Source of the DNA: Thermomonas flagellata
GTDB lineage: Bacteria > Pseudomonadota > Gammaproteobacteria > Xanthomonadales > Xanthomonadaceae
Length of the DNA stretch: 64,000 bases
Direction of reading: 5' to 3'
NCBI RefSeq assembly: GCF_022419185.1
Contig: NZ_JAJOZK010000007.1
Location: forward strand, 1 to 64,000
Shown here: in pieces, positions 45,437 to 55,666 of the stretch
Layout of the letters: the number at the start of each line of letters is the position of its first letter
Position numbering within the stretch: the first letter of the stretch is position 1
Made by a program: the position numbers and the translations under genes
The notes under the pieces: model-generated
What the model saw: the letters and a program-made list of their open reading frames with translations, nothing else
Databases searched by the model: none
Told to the model about the DNA's origin: nothing

Positions 45437-48400
45437 TCAGGCCACCCCGGCCAGGCGCGCGGCCTCGGCCAGGTCGACCGACACCAGCCGGCTCACGCCG
45501 GGCTCGCGCATGGTCACGCCCGACAGCTGGTGCGCGGCCTCCATCGTGACCTTGTTGTGGGTCACCACCAGGAACTGCACCTTCTCGCTCATCTCCGCCA
45601 CCAGCTGGGTGTAGCGGCCGACGTTGGCCTCGTCCAGCGGCGCGTCCACCTCGTCGAGCAGGCAGAACGGCGCCGGGTTGAGGCGGAAGATCGCGAACAC
45701 CAGCGCGACCGCGGTCATCGCCTTCTCGCCGCCGGACAGCAGCGAGATGTTCGCCACCCGCTTGCCCGGCGGGCGCGCCATGATGGTCACGCCGGCGTCC
45801 AGCAGGTCCTCGCCGCTCAGCTCGAGGTAGGCGTGGCCGCCGCCGAACAGGCGCGGATACAGCTCCTGGAAGCTGGCGTTGACGCGGTCGAAGGTGTCCT
45901 TGAAGCGGCCGCGGGTCTCGCGGTCGATCTTGCGGATCGCCTCCTCCAGGGTCTCCAGCGCGGCGGTCAGGTCGGCATGCTGGGCATCGAGGTATTCCTT
46001 GCGCTGCACGGCCTCGGCGTGCTCGGCGATCGCGGCCAGGTTGACCGGCTCCAGCCGGCGCAGGCGCGCGTCCAGCTCGGCCACCTCGCGCGCCCACTGC
46101 ACCGGGTCGGCATCCTTAGGCAGCGCGGCGACGACCTCCTCCAGCACGAAGCCGGCAGTCGCGACCGCGGCGGCGTACTGTTCGGCCTTGAGCGCGAGTG
46201 CCTGCAGCTCCAGCCGGCGCTGCGCGATCGCCTCGCGCTGCGCGATCGCCTCGGCATCGCGCTGCTGGCGCTGCTGCTCGTGCTGGCGCAGGTCGGCGTC
46301 GATCCCGTCGAGCACGCTGCGCGCCTCCGCCAGCGCGCGCTCGCTGCGCACCCGCTCGGCGAGCGCGGCCTGGCGCTGCTGCTCCAGCGCCTGCACCGGG
46401 GCATCGCCGTCGGCCAGCTGCGCCGCCAGTTCGCCCAGGCGCGCGTCCAGCTGGCCGCGCTGGCTGCCCATGCGCTCCAGCGCCTGCGCCAGCGCCGCCG
46501 CCTGCACCCGCTGCGCCTCCAGCGCCAGCGCCAATGCGTGCGCGGCCTCGCGCGCGCTGCGCGCGGCGCCACGGGCGGCCTCGCGCGCGGCGGTCAGGGC
46601 GTGGCGGTCCTGTTCCAGCGCATGGCGGGTGGATTCGAGCGCGGCCATGCGCTCGAGCGCCTCCTCCAGGCGCAGGCGCGCCTCCGCCGCCTGCTCCTTG
46701 TTCGCCTCTAGCGCCTCGCCGATCTGCGCCAGCTCGGCGTCGATCCGCGCGATCCGGCTGCGCGCGCCGTCCAGCCGGCCCTGCTGGCCCTGCAGCTGCC
46801 CGGCCAGTTCCGACACGCCGCGGTGGGCGAGGTAGAGCTGGCGCTGCGCGTCCTCGCGCTGCTGCTCGGCGGCGAGCTGCGCCTGCCGCAGTTCGGCCGA
46901 CTGCGCTTCCAGCGCCTGTTCGCGCTGCTGGTGCGCGGCGATCTCTGCGCGCAGGGCCTGCAGCTCCTTCTCGCGCAGCAGCGCGCCCTGGCGGGCGGCG
47001 CCGGAGCGCGCGATCCGCACCCAGCCGGCGCCGAGGCGCTCGCCGCCGCGGGTGATGACCGACTCGCCCTCGCCCAGCGTGGCCTGCAGCGCGCGCGCGG
47101 CGGCCAGGTCCTCGGCCACGTGCAGGCGCGCCAGCAGGCGCCGGATCGCGCGTGGCCCCTGCACTCTGGCCGCCAGCGAAGTGGCCGGATAGGCACCGGC
47201 ATCGTCCGCGGCCGCCACCAGCGCCAGCCGGCCCTCGCCGAACTCGGCGAGCGCCTCCACCAGCTGTTCCGGCGCGTCCACCAGCACCGCTTCGATCAGC
47301 TGGCCCAGCGCGGCCTCGACCGCGTTCTCCCAGCCCGCCTCCACCTGCAGGCGCTCGCCCACCCGCGCGGCGTCCAGCAGGCCCTGCGCCTGCAGCCAAT
47401 CGCGCGCGGCGCCCTGCTCCTGCCCGAGCGCCGCCGCCTGCAGGGTCTCCAGCGAGGCCAGCCGGCCGCGCGCGGCCTGCGCCTGCTTGCGCAGCTCGGC
47501 CAGCTCGGCCTGCACCTGACGCTGGCGCTCCTGCACCTCGGCGCTGGCCTGCTTGCGCGCCTCGACCTCGACGGTCAGCGCCTCCAGCGATTCCTTCTGG
47601 GTCGCGTGCTGCAGCTGCAGCTGCTCGAAGGCCTCCGCCAGCGCGTCGAGGTCGAGCCCGGCGCGCTCCTCGCGCAGCTGCTGGCGGCGGCGGTCGGCGT
47701 CCAGGATCTGGCGGTCGAGCTGCTCGATGCGGGTGCGCTCCACTTCCCCGGCGCGCGCGGCGTCGGCCTGGTCGCGGCTGTAGGCGTCCCAGCGCTGCTG
47801 CCACTCGGCCAGCCGCGCCTCCGCCTCGCGCAGGGCGTCCTGGCGCTGCGCGTCCTCCTCCTGCAGGGCCAGCAGGCGCGGCTCGGCCTCAGTGAGTGAC
47901 GCGCGCAGCGTCTCCAGCTTCTGCTGGTCGTCCTGGATGTGGCCGCCGATCTCGGCCAGCGCCGCCTGCGCCTCGTCGCGCGCGCGCAGCAGGCGCTGCG
48001 CCAGCTCGCGCTGGTGCGCGATCTGCTGCTCGACCCGCGCCAAGGCGGCGCTCACCTCATAGACCGCGGCCTGCGCCGCCGCGAGCGCGTCCGCCGCGCC
48101 CTGGCGCTGCGCGCGGCCGGTCTCCAGCGCGCGCTCGGCATGGCGCTGCTCGGCCACCAGCTGCTCGAGCCGGGTCTCCTCGCGCGCCAGCGCCTCGCGC
48201 AGCGTGCGCAGGCGCGCGTCCAGCGCGCGGAACTCGAGCGCCTGCCACTGCGCGTCCTTGTGCCGGCGTTCCTCCTGCAGCGCGGTGTACTGCTCGGCCT
48301 GGCGCGCCTGCCGCGCCAGGTGCTGCAGCTGCTTGCCGACCTCCTCGCGCAGGTCGTTGAGACGGTCGAGGTTCTCGCGGGTGTGGCGGATGCGGGTCTC

Positions 48401-48940
48401 GGTCTCGCGGCGGCGCTCCTTGTACTTGGAGATGCCGGCCGCCTCCTCGAGGTGGACGCGCAGCTCCTCCGGCTTGGCCTCGATCACCTGGGTGATCATG
48501 CCCTGCTCGATGATCGAGTAGCTGCGCGGGCCGAGCCCGGTGCCGAGGAACAGGTCGGTGATGTCGCGCCGGCGGCACTTGCTGCCGTTGAGGTAGTACT
48601 GGCTCTGGCCGTCGCGGCCGGCGGTGCGCTTGACCGAGATTTCGTTGTAGGCGGCGTACTCGCCGACGATGGTGCGGTCGCTGTTGTCGAAGATGAGCTC
48701 GACCGAGGCCTGCGAGACCGGCTTGCGCGCCGAGCTGCCGGAGAAGATCACGTCCGCCAGCGAATCGCCGCGCAGGCGGCTGGCGGCGTTCTCGCCCATC
48801 ACCCAGCGGATGGCGTCGATGATGTTGGACTTGCCGCAGCCGTTCGGCCCGACGATGCCGGTGAAGTTGGTCGGCAGGTGCAGGGTGGTCGGATCGACGA
48901 AGGACTTGAAGCCGGACAGCTTGATGGTGGACAGGCGCAT
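45437..48940 (-). CDS. smc: chromosome segregation protein SMC
   Basis: An 1167-residue condensin ATPase. Walker A GPNGCGKSN is at residues 31-39; two long coiled coils (about 165-500 and 660-1000) flank a hinge domain near 510-640; the C-terminal half-head carries LSGGEKA and the Walker B FCLLDEVDAPLD. It organises and separates chromosomes with ScpA/ScpB, which are not in the window. The start ATG at 48938-48940 gives the family N-terminus MRLSTIKLSGFKSF. It heads the zipA-ligA-epmA run, 22 bases before zipA. Confidence 0.96.
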   Translation of the reverse strand: MRLSTIKLSGFKSFVDPTTLHLPTNFTGIVGPNGCGKSNIIDAIRWVMGENAASRLRGDSLADVIFSGSSARKPVSQASVELIFDNSDRTIVGEYAAYNEISVKRTAGRDGQSQYYLNGSKCRRRDITDLFLGTGLGPRSYSIIEQGMITQVIEAKPEELRVHLEEAAGISKYKERRRETETRIRHTRENLDRLNDLREEVGKQLQHLARQARQAEQYTALQEERRHKDAQWQALEFRALDARLRTLREALAREETRLEQLVAEQRHAERALETGRAQRQGAADALAAAQAAVYEVSAALARVEQQIAHQRELAQRLLRARDEAQAALAEIGGHIQDDQQKLETLRASLTEAEPRLLALQEEDAQRQDALREAEARLAEWQQRWDAYSRDQADAARAGEVERTRIEQLDRQILDADRRRQQLREERAGLDLDALAEAFEQLQLQHATQKESLEALTVEVEARKQASAEVQERQRQVQAELAELRKQAQAARGRLASLETLQAAALGQEQGAARDWLQAQGLLDAARVGERLQVEAGWENAVEAALGQLIEAVLVDAPEQLVEALAEFGEGRLALVAAADDAGAYPATSLAARVQGPRAIRRLLARLHVAEDLAAARALQATLGEGESVITRGGERLGAGWVRIARSGAARQGALLREKELQALRAEIAAHQQREQALEAQSAELRQAQLAAEQQREDAQRQLYLAHRGVSELAGQLQGQQGRLDGARSRIARIDAELAQIGEALEANKEQAAEARLRLEEALERMAALESTRHALEQDRHALTAAREAARGAARSAREAAHALALALEAQRVQAAALAQALERMGSQRGQLDARLGELAAQLADGDAPVQALEQQRQAALAERVRSERALAEARSVLDGIDADLRQHEQQRQQRDAEAIAQREAIAQRRLELQALALKAEQYAAAVATAGFVLEEVVAALPKDADPVQWAREVAELDARLRRLEPVNLAAIAEHAEAVQRKEYLDAQHADLTAALETLEEAIRKIDRETRGRFKDTFDRVNASFQELYPRLFGGGHAYLELSGEDLLDAGVTIMARPPGKRVANISLLSGGEKAMTAVALVFAIFRLNPAPFCLLDEVDAPLDEANVGRYTQLVAEMSEKVQFLVVTHNKVTMEAAHQLSGVTMREPGVSRLVSVDLAEAARLAGVA

Positions 48941-49032
48941 GCGCGTCGTGGGACCCCGCGGCGGCACGCCGCTATGAAACCTCAAGGCGGGACCTCCCTC
49001 GCGCAAGTGCCTGATCCGGCAGGCGATGGAAG

Positions 49033-49063
49033 GCCGCGGCCGGGGGGCCGCGGCGGCAGTATA
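49033..49063 (-). promoter_or_regulatory. hairpin and -10-like box between the ABC ATPase and smc
   Basis: GCCGCGGCC/GGCCGCGGC at 49033-49054 form a perfect 9-base stem with a four-base loop just after the ATPase stop; the following T-tract is poor. On the minus strand TATACT at 49063-49058 could be a -10 for smc, giving a leader of about 110 bases. The remaining gap to 48941 shows nothing else. Confidence 0.4.
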
Positions 49064-49070
49064 GCGAGCC

Positions 49071-50150
<1,080 letters not shown>

Positions 50151-50220
50151 GGCCTCCCCTCACGATCGGATTCGGCTGCAACCGGCAGGTGCAAACCGCC
50201 GAAAGCCCGGCTATTCTGCC

Positions 50221-50236
50221 ATGTAACCGTTTACAT
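50221..50236. promoter_or_regulatory. LacI-type operator between the ATPase and GH1 genes
   Basis: ATGTAACC-GTTTACAT is a 16-base palindrome with 7 of 8 matching positions and the central CG typical of LacI-family operators. It is 15 bases before the GH1 GTG and about 70 bases before the ATPase ATG, well placed to control both. TATTCT at 50212-50217 could be a -10 for GH1. No LacI-family gene is in the window. Confidence 0.65.
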
Positions 50237-50251
50237 GCCAGCCCGCCGCCC

Positions 50252-51646
50252 GTGACCGCCGCGCCCGCCGAGACCTGTGACTTCCGCTTCCCCGACGGCT
50301 TTTTGTGGGGCGCGGCCACCGCCGCCCACCAGATCGAAGGCTCGCCGCTGGCCGACGGGGCCGGCCCGAGCATCTGGACCCGCTTCGCGCACACGCCGGG
50401 GATGATGCTCAACGGCGACACCGGCGACGTGGCCTGCGACCACTACCGGCGCTGGCGCGAGGACGTGGCGCTGATGAAGTCGCTCGGGCTGCAGGCCTAC
50501 CGCTTCAGCGTGTCGTGGTCGCGGGTGCTGCCGGAGGGCACCGGACGGGTCAACCCGAAGGGGTTGGACTTCTACTCGCGGCTGGTCGATGCCCTGCTCG
50601 AGAACGGCATCGAGCCGCTGCTCACGCTCTACCACTGGGACCTGCCGGCGGCGCTGGACGACCGCGGCGGCTGGCTCAACCGCGACTGCGCGGACTGGTT
50701 CGCCGAGTACGCCTCGGTGCTGTACCGCGCGCTCGACGGCCGGGTGAAGACCTGGGTCACCCTCAACGAGCCGTGGGTGATCACCGACGGCGGCTACCTG
50801 CACGGCGCGCTCGCGCCCGGCCACCGCAGCCGCTACGAGGCGCCGATCGCCAGCCACAACCTGATGCGCGCGCACGGCGCGGCGGTGCAGGCCTACCGCG
50901 CGCTCGGCCGGCACCGGATCGGGCTGGTGGTGAACATCGAGCCCAAGTACCCGGCCAGCGACAGCGCCGCGGACGCCGCCGCCACCCGCCGCGCGCATGC
51001 CTACATGAACGAGCAGTACCTGCATCCGGCGCTGCTCGGCCACTACCCGCCGGAGCTCAAGGAAATCTTCGGCGACGCCTGGCCGGACTGGCCGGCGGAG
51101 GACTTCGCGCTGATCCGCCAGCCGCTGGACTTCGTCGGCATCAACTACTACACCCGCAGCGTGACCCGCGCGCAGGAGAGCTACCCGCTCAACGCCGGGG
51201 CGGTGCGCCAGCCGCAGTCCACCTACACCGAGACCGGCTGGGAGGTGTACCCGCAGGCGCTGACCGAGCTGCTGCTGTGGTTCCGCCGCACCTACGGCGA
51301 GATCCCGGTCTACATCACCGAGAACGGCGCCGCGTTCTACGACCCGCCGCAGGCGCGGATCGAGGAGGACGGCCGCCGGCGCGTGCGCGATCCACTGCGG
51401 ATCGACTACCTGCACCGCCACCTGCGCGCGGTGCATGCGGCGATCCAGGCCGGGGTGGACGTGCGCGGCTACATGCTGTGGTCGCTGCTGGACAACCTCG
51501 AGTGGTCGCTGGGCTATTCCAAGCGGTTTGGCATGGTGCACGTGAACTATGCGACCCAGGAGCGCACCCCGAAGGACAGCGCGCTGTGGTACGCGAAGGT
51601 GATCGCCAGCCACGGCCGCAGCCTGGCCGATCCGCTGCCCGACTGA
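50252..51646 (+). CDS. GH1 beta-glucosidase
   Basis: A 464-residue glycoside hydrolase family 1 enzyme. The acid/base Glu173 is in TLNEP and the nucleophile Glu357 is in YITENG; the N-terminal FRFPDGFLWGAATAAHQIEG is the family signature. There is no signal peptide, so it should act in the cytoplasm on imported oligosaccharides, releasing glucose. I chose GTG 50252 because the upstream in-frame ATG (50189) would put the operator inside the coding region. A strong terminator follows. Linkage preference cannot be read from sequence. Confidence 0.92.
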   Translation: MTAAPAETCDFRFPDGFLWGAATAAHQIEGSPLADGAGPSIWTRFAHTPGMMLNGDTGDVACDHYRRWREDVALMKSLGLQAYRFSVSWSRVLPEGTGRVNPKGLDFYSRLVDALLENGIEPLLTLYHWDLPAALDDRGGWLNRDCADWFAEYASVLYRALDGRVKTWVTLNEPWVITDGGYLHGALAPGHRSRYEAPIASHNLMRAHGAAVQAYRALGRHRIGLVVNIEPKYPASDSAADAAATRRAHAYMNEQYLHPALLGHYPPELKEIFGDAWPDWPAEDFALIRQPLDFVGINYYTRSVTRAQESYPLNAGAVRQPQSTYTETGWEVYPQALTELLLWFRRTYGEIPVYITENGAAFYDPPQARIEEDGRRRVRDPLRIDYLHRHLRAVHAAIQAGVDVRGYMLWSLLDNLEWSLGYSKRFGMVHVNYATQERTPKDSALWYAKVIASHGRSLADPLPD

Positions 51647-51672
51647 CGCCACCCCTCCCCCGCGTCGGCGTG

Positions 51673-51701
51673 CGGGCCGCGCAGTGCGCGGCCCGTTTTT
51701 T
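51673..51701 (+). terminator. rho-independent terminator after the GH1 gene
   Basis: CGGGCCGCGC (51673-51682) pairs perfectly with GCGCGGCCCG (51686-51695), loop AGT, followed by six T residues (51696-51701). This is the best terminator in the window and separates GH1 from the convergent operon. Confidence 0.9.
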
Positions 51702-51707
51702 GCGCGC

Positions 51708-54700
51708 TCAGTCCGCGGCGCCGGGCAGGATGGCCAGGCGCGCCGGCAGGCGGTCGATCCGCAGTTCGCCACCGACCAGCGGCGGGCCGCCTTCCACCTG
51801 GCCCCGGGCCCACGGCGCCGGCGGCGCCAGCACCAGGCCGCCGCGCGGCAGCTGCAGGCCGGCGGCGATCTCCACCTGCAGCACCCCGCCCTGCGCGTGC
51901 AGGCGGTAGCTGAGCTCGCCCTGCGGCGTGCGCAGCCGGCGCACCGCCACGCCCTCGCCCTGCAGCCACTGCGCCGGCAGGCCGGCGGCGAGCACCAGCG
52001 CGTCGTCCTGCTCGCGCGGATAGGCGAACAGGTCGAGCGCGGCGCGAATGTAGTCCGACTCCACCCAGGCATGCGGCAGGTCGCCGAGGAAGAACGGCAC
52101 CCGCGGGGTGGCCGAGACCACCTCGGCCCACTGGTTCCAGCCCGGCGGCTGCTGGTCGCGCAGGAAGAAGGCCAGCGCCTGCAGCGCGCGCTCGCGCCAG
52201 CCCAGGCGGACCATGCTGCCGACCGTGCGCAGCTCGTAGGGGGTGTAGTCCTTCCACGCGCGGGTGCCGTCGCGGCGGGCGACGAACTGCGCCCAGTAGC
52301 GCTCGAAGGTGGCTGCGAGCGCGTCCTGCGGCAGCCGTGCCTGCTCGCCCCCGGGCGCGAGCCAGGCCGTGCTGGAGGTGGCGTCGAAGTCGCCCAGTTC
52401 GGCCGCGCCGGGCAGGTAATCGATGCCGTGCCGCGCCATTGCCAGCCGCAGCGAGGCCAGCACGTCGGCGCGGAACTCGTCGCGCGCGGCCGCATAGCGC
52501 GCGGCGGCGTCGGCATGCCCGAGCCAGCGCGCGATCTCCACCGCGTCCTTGTAGCCGCGCAGCGCCCAGGCGTCGTCCCAGTAGGAATGCATGGGCTTGG
52601 CGGAATAACCCTCGTGGCTGATCGAGGCCGGCATCAGCCCGTAGAACGCAGGGTCGCGCGCGCGGTTGGCCTCGGTGCGCTCGCTCTGGCGCAGCTGCTC
52701 CATGTACGCCACCGCGCCCTGCACGTGCGGCCACATCGCCGCGAGGAAGGCACGATCGCCGGTGTAGCGGTACACCTCGGCGATGGCGTGGATCAGCTGG
52801 CCGTGGCTGTCGTTCTCCGGCACCGGGTCGCTGCCGCGGTCGTCCACGCAGCAGGGCACCTTGCCGCTGGTGAACTGGTAGGGCGCGAACCAGCGCACGA
52901 AGTCCTCGGCGACCTGGGCATGCCCCAGCCGCAGCAGGGCCTCGTCGATCATCGCGCCATCGCGGATCCAGGCCCGCGCGTAGGAGCGCGTGCCGGGCTG
53001 CAGGCGCGGTCCGCTGCGGCTGATCAGGATGTGCGCCAGCGCGGTGCGCAGGGTGTCCACCAGCTTGCGCGCCTCTGGCGGCACCGCGAACCCGACCCGG
53101 TCCAGCCGCGCGCGCCAGGCCGCGGCGACCTCCGCCTGCACTTGGGGCACCGGCGGCCCGGCGGGCGGGCGGGCCGGCATCGGACCTTCCAGCCGGCTGC
53201 GCCAATCGATCTCGCGTGCCTCTCCCGGCGCCAGGCGCAGGCGGTACACCACCGCCGCGCTGGCCAGTCCCTGCGGGTCGTGCAGGCGGCGCGGCGGCGC
53301 CCCGATGGCGGCCACGGCGCCCGGCGCGGCCAGCCGCGCGCGCAGCAGCGGCACCAGCTCGCCGCGGTCGAGGGTGGTTGCGAGGGTCGCGCTGGCCGGC
53401 TGCCCCAGCCACACCTGCCAGCGGTCGCCGGCGAGGCGGTCGCGCCCGGCGGACACCGCATGCAGCGGGCTGACCCCGCCCTGCACGGCCAGGAACTGGC
53501 GCGGCGGGTTGACCTGCAGCGGCCGCAGCGCCAGCACCAGTGCGAATTCGCGCGCTGCAGGCCCGGTGTTGGCCAGGCGGTAGCGCGCGTGCAGCCAGGC
53601 ATCGCCCGGGCGGCCGCTGGCGAACGTGGTGATCCGTAGCCGCAGGTCCGGATGCGCCCACTCCACCGACGGGATCGGCAGGTCGCCGTCCTGCAGCGAC
53701 TGCGTGGTCTGCACGTCCGCCCAGGTCAGCAGGCGGCCATCGACCGCGAGGAACGGCTCCACCCGCGGCCCGCCCTTGCCCAGTTCGATCGCGCCGTCCT
53801 CGTCGATCAGCCCCTGCTCGCGGCCGCCGTCGATGCCGACGATCGTCCAGTAGGGCTGCTCGCCCGAGAACCCGCGCGGCCAGGTGCCGCGCGGGTCGCG
53901 CTGCGCCAGCGCCTGCAGGAACGCGTTCGGGCTGGCGCCGAACGCGAGCGGCTGCACCTCCACTGCGCGCAGGGCCGGCCCGGCCGCCGCGGCCGGCACC
54001 ACGCGCAGGTAGCGCGCCTCGCTGTCGGGCAGCGCCAGCGCGTCCTCGCCGCCGTCGCTGGCGATCACCCGCCGCAAGGTGCGCCAATGCCGGCCATCGT
54101 CAGACCCCTCGACCCGGTAGTCGCCGGCGGCGGCGCCCGGCGCCCACTGCAACCGCACGCCGCCGAACTCGCGCACCCGGCCAAGGTCGTATACCCCGCC
54201 GCGGCCGGCGGGCCGCAGCTGGCCGGTGAGCGGCGAATCGTCGCGCGGCGGGAGCGTGCGCAGGCGCAACGCATCGAAGCAGAGCCGGCCCTTGCCGCCC
54301 TCGCCGCTGGCGAGGGTGATCTCGAGGCTGGCGCTCGCGTCCAGTTCGGCCTGTGGCGATGGGCCCCAGGCCTTCTCCACCTCGCGCCGGCGCAGCACCA
54401 GGTCGGTCCACGCCGCCGGTGGCGAAAAGCCTGGCCTGCGCACCCACCACACATTGTCCCCGCTGGCATCCACCAGCTTGAACTGCAGCTCGTTGCGCGC
54501 ACCGCTGCCGCGCAGGCGCAGGTCGAAGGCATAGTTCGGCGGCAGCGCCAGCGGCAGCGCGCGGCGCAGGCCCACATAGCCGGACACGCCGTGGAAGTCG
54601 TAGACCAGGCACACCGCGCGGCCGTCGCCACCCGCCTCCGGCTGCAGCCGGCCCTCGACCTGATCGGAGGCCACCACCTGCCACGCAGCGGCCTCGGAAA

Positions 54701-54800
54701 ACCCGTCCAGCCGCCGCGCCGGCTCCGCCGCGGCCGCCGGCAGCGCCCACAGTGCCGCCAGCGCCAGCGCGCCCAGCCGCCTGCCCCACGTCGATCGCAT
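51708..54800 (-). CDS. large secreted discoidin-domain protein with a six-hairpin glycosidase-like region
   Basis: A 1030-residue protein with a signal peptide (1-24, cleavage after PAAAA). Residues about 30-180 form a beta-rich carbohydrate-binding-like region, and about 185-290 a discoidin (F5/8 type C) domain. The rest contains a beta-sandwich and then an (alpha/alpha)6 barrel (about 590-930), with acidic clusters RSYARAWIRDGAMIDE, CVDDRGSDPVPENDSHGQ and SYWDDAWALRGYKD that could hold catalytic residues. This architecture is typical of inverting glycosidases or phosphorylases, but I cannot name the CAZy family. It is last in the operon, 38 bases after the permease; GAGGAGGA precedes the start. 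Confidence 0.75.
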   Translation of the reverse strand: MRSTWGRRLGALALAALWALPAAAAEPARRLDGFSEAAAWQVVASDQVEGRLQPEAGGDGRAVCLVYDFHGVSGYVGLRRALPLALPPNYAFDLRLRGSGARNELQFKLVDASGDNVWWVRRPGFSPPAAWTDLVLRRREVEKAWGPSPQAELDASASLEITLASGEGGKGRLCFDALRLRTLPPRDDSPLTGQLRPAGRGGVYDLGRVREFGGVRLQWAPGAAAGDYRVEGSDDGRHWRTLRRVIASDGGEDALALPDSEARYLRVVPAAAAGPALRAVEVQPLAFGASPNAFLQALAQRDPRGTWPRGFSGEQPYWTIVGIDGGREQGLIDEDGAIELGKGGPRVEPFLAVDGRLLTWADVQTTQSLQDGDLPIPSVEWAHPDLRLRITTFASGRPGDAWLHARYRLANTGPAAREFALVLALRPLQVNPPRQFLAVQGGVSPLHAVSAGRDRLAGDRWQVWLGQPASATLATTLDRGELVPLLRARLAAPGAVAAIGAPPRRLHDPQGLASAAVVYRLRLAPGEAREIDWRSRLEGPMPARPPAGPPVPQVQAEVAAAWRARLDRVGFAVPPEARKLVDTLRTALAHILISRSGPRLQPGTRSYARAWIRDGAMIDEALLRLGHAQVAEDFVRWFAPYQFTSGKVPCCVDDRGSDPVPENDSHGQLIHAIAEVYRYTGDRAFLAAMWPHVQGAVAYMEQLRQSERTEANRARDPAFYGLMPASISHEGYSAKPMHSYWDDAWALRGYKDAVEIARWLGHADAAARYAAARDEFRADVLASLRLAMARHGIDYLPGAAELGDFDATSSTAWLAPGGEQARLPQDALAATFERYWAQFVARRDGTRAWKDYTPYELRTVGSMVRLGWRERALQALAFFLRDQQPPGWNQWAEVVSATPRVPFFLGDLPHAWVESDYIRAALDLFAYPREQDDALVLAAGLPAQWLQGEGVAVRRLRTPQGELSYRLHAQGGVLQVEIAAGLQLPRGGLVLAPPAPWARGQVEGGPPLVGGELRIDRLPARLAILPGAAD

Positions 54801-54838
54801 CCGTCCTCCTCGTCCCGCACCTGCGGCCCGGCGGCCGC

Positions 54839-55666
54839 TCAGCCCTTGACGCTGCCCAGCAGCAGCCCCTGCAGGTAATGCCGCTGCAGGGCCAGGAACA
54901 GCAGCAGCACCGGCAGCACGGTGACCACCGCGCCGGCCATCATCAGCTCGTTGTCCTGCACGTGCTCGCGCGACAGCCCGGCCAGCGCCACCGGCAGGGT
55001 CTGCAGGCGGTCCTCGCTGAGCACGATCAGCGGCCACATGAAGTCGTTCCAGGCGCCGAGGAAGCTGAACACCGCCAGCGTCACCAGGATCGGGCGCAGC
55101 ACCGGCAGCACAATCTGCACGAAGATCCGCCACTCGCCGGCGCCGTCGATCCGCGCCGCGTCCAGCAGGTCGTCGGGGATCGCGCGCGCATACTGGCGCA
55201 CCAGGAAGATGCCGAACACCCCGGCCAGCCCGGGCACCATCGCCCCGAGGTAGGTGTTGATCAGGCCCAGCGGCTTGAGCATCAAAAACAGCGGCATCAT
55301 CGCCACCTGCCCCGGGATCACCAGCACCGCCAGCAGCAGGCGGAACACCCGCTCGCGGCCGGCGAAGCGCAGCTTGGCGAAGGCGTAGCCGGCCATGGTG
55401 TTGAGCAGCAGCGAGATGACGGTGACCCCGCCGGCCACCACCAGGCTGTTGAGGAAATGCCGGCCCATGCCGGCGCGCAGGAACAGCGCGCGGTAGTTGT
55501 CCCAGGTCGGCGCCTGCGGCAGCAGCGGCGGCGGGAAATGGCTGGCCGCACCCGCGGGCATGAACGAGACCGACAGCATCCACAGCAGCGGCAGCAGGCT
55601 GAAGGCCGCCAGCGCCAGCAGCAGGCCGTTCACTACGATCGCGGGCAGCACGCGCGGCAGGCGCAT
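54839..55666 (-). CDS. sugar ABC transporter permease (MalG type)
   Basis: A 275-residue inner-membrane permease with six hydrophobic segments and the EAA loop DDLLDAARIDGAGEWRIFVQIVLP at about 180-203, where the ATPase docks. CUT1 permeases of the second (MalG-like) kind end with a short basic tail (LLLGSVKG), as seen here. The start ATG overlaps the stop of the partner permease by ATGA. The substrate is probably an oligosaccharide made by the glycosidases of the locus. Confidence 0.92.
   Translation of the reverse strand: MRLPRVLPAIVVNGLLLALAAFSLLPLLWMLSVSFMPAGAASHFPPPLLPQAPTWDNYRALFLRAGMGRHFLNSLVVAGGVTVISLLLNTMAGYAFAKLRFAGRERVFRLLLAVLVIPGQVAMMPLFLMLKPLGLINTYLGAMVPGLAGVFGIFLVRQYARAIPDDLLDAARIDGAGEWRIFVQIVLPVLRPILVTLAVFSFLGAWNDFMWPLIVLSEDRLQTLPVALAGLSREHVQDNELMMAGAVVTVLPVLLLFLALQRHYLQGLLLGSVKG

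Noticed and set aside
50189-50251. ATG 21 codons upstream of the GH1 start
   Set aside because: It would place the LacI-type operator inside the coding region and add a stretch absent from GH1 enzymes; GTG 50252 fits the family length.
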